6,895 nucleotides of DNA from Cytophagaceae bacterium (GTDB lineage Bacteria; Bacteroidota; Bacteroidia; Cytophagales; Spirosomataceae): positions 1 to 6,895 of the forward strand of contig CANIYB010000132.1 in NCBI GenBank assembly GCA_947471105.1, given 5' to 3'. Below the pieces are notes generated by a model. The model was not told the DNA's origin, made no database searches, and saw only the letters and a list, made by a program, of their open reading frames with translations. Positions 6,090 to 6,895 of this stretch are shown one piece after another. The position numbers were made by a program, and so were the translations under genes. How positions within the stretch are numbered: the first letter of the stretch is position 1; each line of letters starts with the position of its first letter.

Positions 6090-6141
6090 AAAGAATTGAC
6101 TACTTTCGGGCTATGAATCGAGAGTTAGTCAATTTTTTTTT
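6090..6141 (+). terminator. Terminator-like hairpin after rpsU that encloses the xerC start codon
   Basis: AATTGACTA (6094-6102) pairs with TAGTCAATT (6126-6134). CTTTCG (6103-6108) continues the stem with CGAGAG (6119-6124), with one G-U pair and a bulged T at 6125. The 10-nt loop at 6109-6118 contains the xerC ATG (6113-6115). A run of T from 6133 to 6141 follows. By shape it is an intrinsic terminator for rpsU, but it lies half inside the next gene and could act as an attenuator of xerC and block ribosome access to its start. Confidence 0.75.
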
Positions 6142-6895
6142 GGTACATCTCAAAGTAGAAAGAAGACTAAGTATTCATACGGTCACTGCGTATGAAAATG
6201 ACCTCAAGCAATTTCTTGCATTTATTGGATCAGAGGTTGACATTACAGAAATCAAATCAGATTTAATTAGAAGTTGGCTCATTCAATTGTCAGATGATAC
6301 CATTCAAAACCGTAGCATCAATCGTAAATTAGCGACTTTAAGAACTTTTTTCAAGTTTCTATTACGTCGGGGTGATCGCAAAGACAACCCAATGACCACC
6401 ATTAAAATGATTAAAACGAAGAAAAAATTACCGCAATTTCTTCGAGAATCCGAAATAGAACCTTTATTTAATACTCCCATTGACACAAATTCGTTTGAAG
6501 ATTTGCGAGATCAATTGATTTTGTACTTGCTTTATGGTACGGGAATCCGGTTAGCGGAATTAATTTCATTAAAACGAACTCAGGTTAATTTGCAATCTGG
6601 TACGATCCGAGTCATTGGAAAAAGAAATAAAGAGCGAATGATTCCTATCCCAAAACTAATAGAGGTCCTCATTACAAATTACTTAACCGCTTGCCCATAT
6701 ACCCATGAAAATTTATTGTTGACAGATAAAGGAGAAATACTATATCCCGTTTTTGTTCAGAGACTCGTCAAAAAACAATTGAGTCGCATTAGCACCTTAG
6801 AGAAACTATCACCCCATATTTTACGCCATACCTATGCCACACACTTATTGAACCGTGGGGCTGATTTAAACGCCATTAAAGAGCTATTGGGACAC
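6113..6895 (+). CDS. xerC: XerC/XerD-type tyrosine recombinase, 3'-truncated by window edge
   Basis: Site-specific tyrosine recombinase, probably one of the pair that resolves chromosome dimers at dif. 261 residues are visible of a family length near 295-300. The N-terminal SAM-like core-binding domain (about 1-90) has the classic pattern LKVERRLSIHTVTAYENDLKQF in two conserved blocks. The catalytic domain carries R146 (GTGIRLAEL), K170 (VIGKRNKERM), H235 and R238 (SPHILRHTYATHL) and H261 (LGH), the last visible residue. The nucleophilic tyrosine would lie about nine residues past the edge. ATG 6113 gives the normal family N-terminus. It follows rpsU by 39 bp with no separate promoter evident, so expression probably depends on read-through of the hairpin at its start. 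Whether this is XerC or XerD cannot be decided from this fragment. In many Bacteroidota the next genes are a hibernation factor, tRNAs and tuf. Confidence 0.95.
   Translation, partial: MNRELVNFFLVHLKVERRLSIHTVTAYENDLKQFLAFIGSEVDITEIKSDLIRSWLIQLSDDTIQNRSINRKLATLRTFFKFLLRRGDRKDNPMTTIKMIKTKKKLPQFLRESEIEPLFNTPIDTNSFEDLRDQLILYLLYGTGIRLAELISLKRTQVNLQSGTIRVIGKRNKERMIPIPKLIEVLITNYLTACPYTHENLLLTDKGEILYPVFVQRLVKKQLSRISTLEKLSPHILRHTYATHLLNRGADLNAIKELLGH

Overview
The window looks like an ordinary chromosomal segment of a low-GC member of the Bacteroidota (Bacteroidetes). Three things point there. Promoter-like sites match the lineage-specific pattern (TTG or TTTG, about 20 nt, then TAnnTTTG) rather than the usual -35/-10, most clearly before rpsU and before a small secreted-protein gene. 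Start codons generally lack a purine-rich Shine-Dalgarno site. The order rpsU followed by a Xer-type tyrosine recombinase gene is typical of the phylum. Intergenic DNA is very AT-rich compared with the genes.

Layout, left to right. An AlkB-family dioxygenase gene (+) is cut by the left edge and is followed closely by an RlmB/TrmH-type 23S rRNA 2'-O-methyltransferase gene (+). The latter converges on a short-chain dehydrogenase/reductase gene (-). That gene is divergent from pth, peptidyl-tRNA hydrolase (+), with only 54 bp between them. After pth comes an AT-rich gap carrying one strong promoter, then an unrecognised 154-residue protein with a signal peptide (+). Downstream lies a small non-coding block in which a perfect 27-bp direct repeat occurs twice, each copy 5-6 nt before an intrinsic-terminator hairpin. 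The second hairpin also serves metG, methionyl-tRNA synthetase (-). A divergent promoter region separates metG from rpsU (ribosomal protein bS21, +), which is followed after 39 bp by xerC/xerD (+), cut by the right edge.

Most genes serve translation: rRNA modification, recycling of peptidyl-tRNA, tRNA charging and a ribosomal subunit protein. AlkB (nucleic-acid alkylation repair) and the Xer recombinase are housekeeping DNA functions. I see no operon-scale novel system. The points worth a second look are regulatory or structural: a terminator-like hairpin whose loop holds the xerC start codon, the duplicated 27-mer-plus-terminator block, the orphan secreted protein with its strong promoter, and the rpsU leader.
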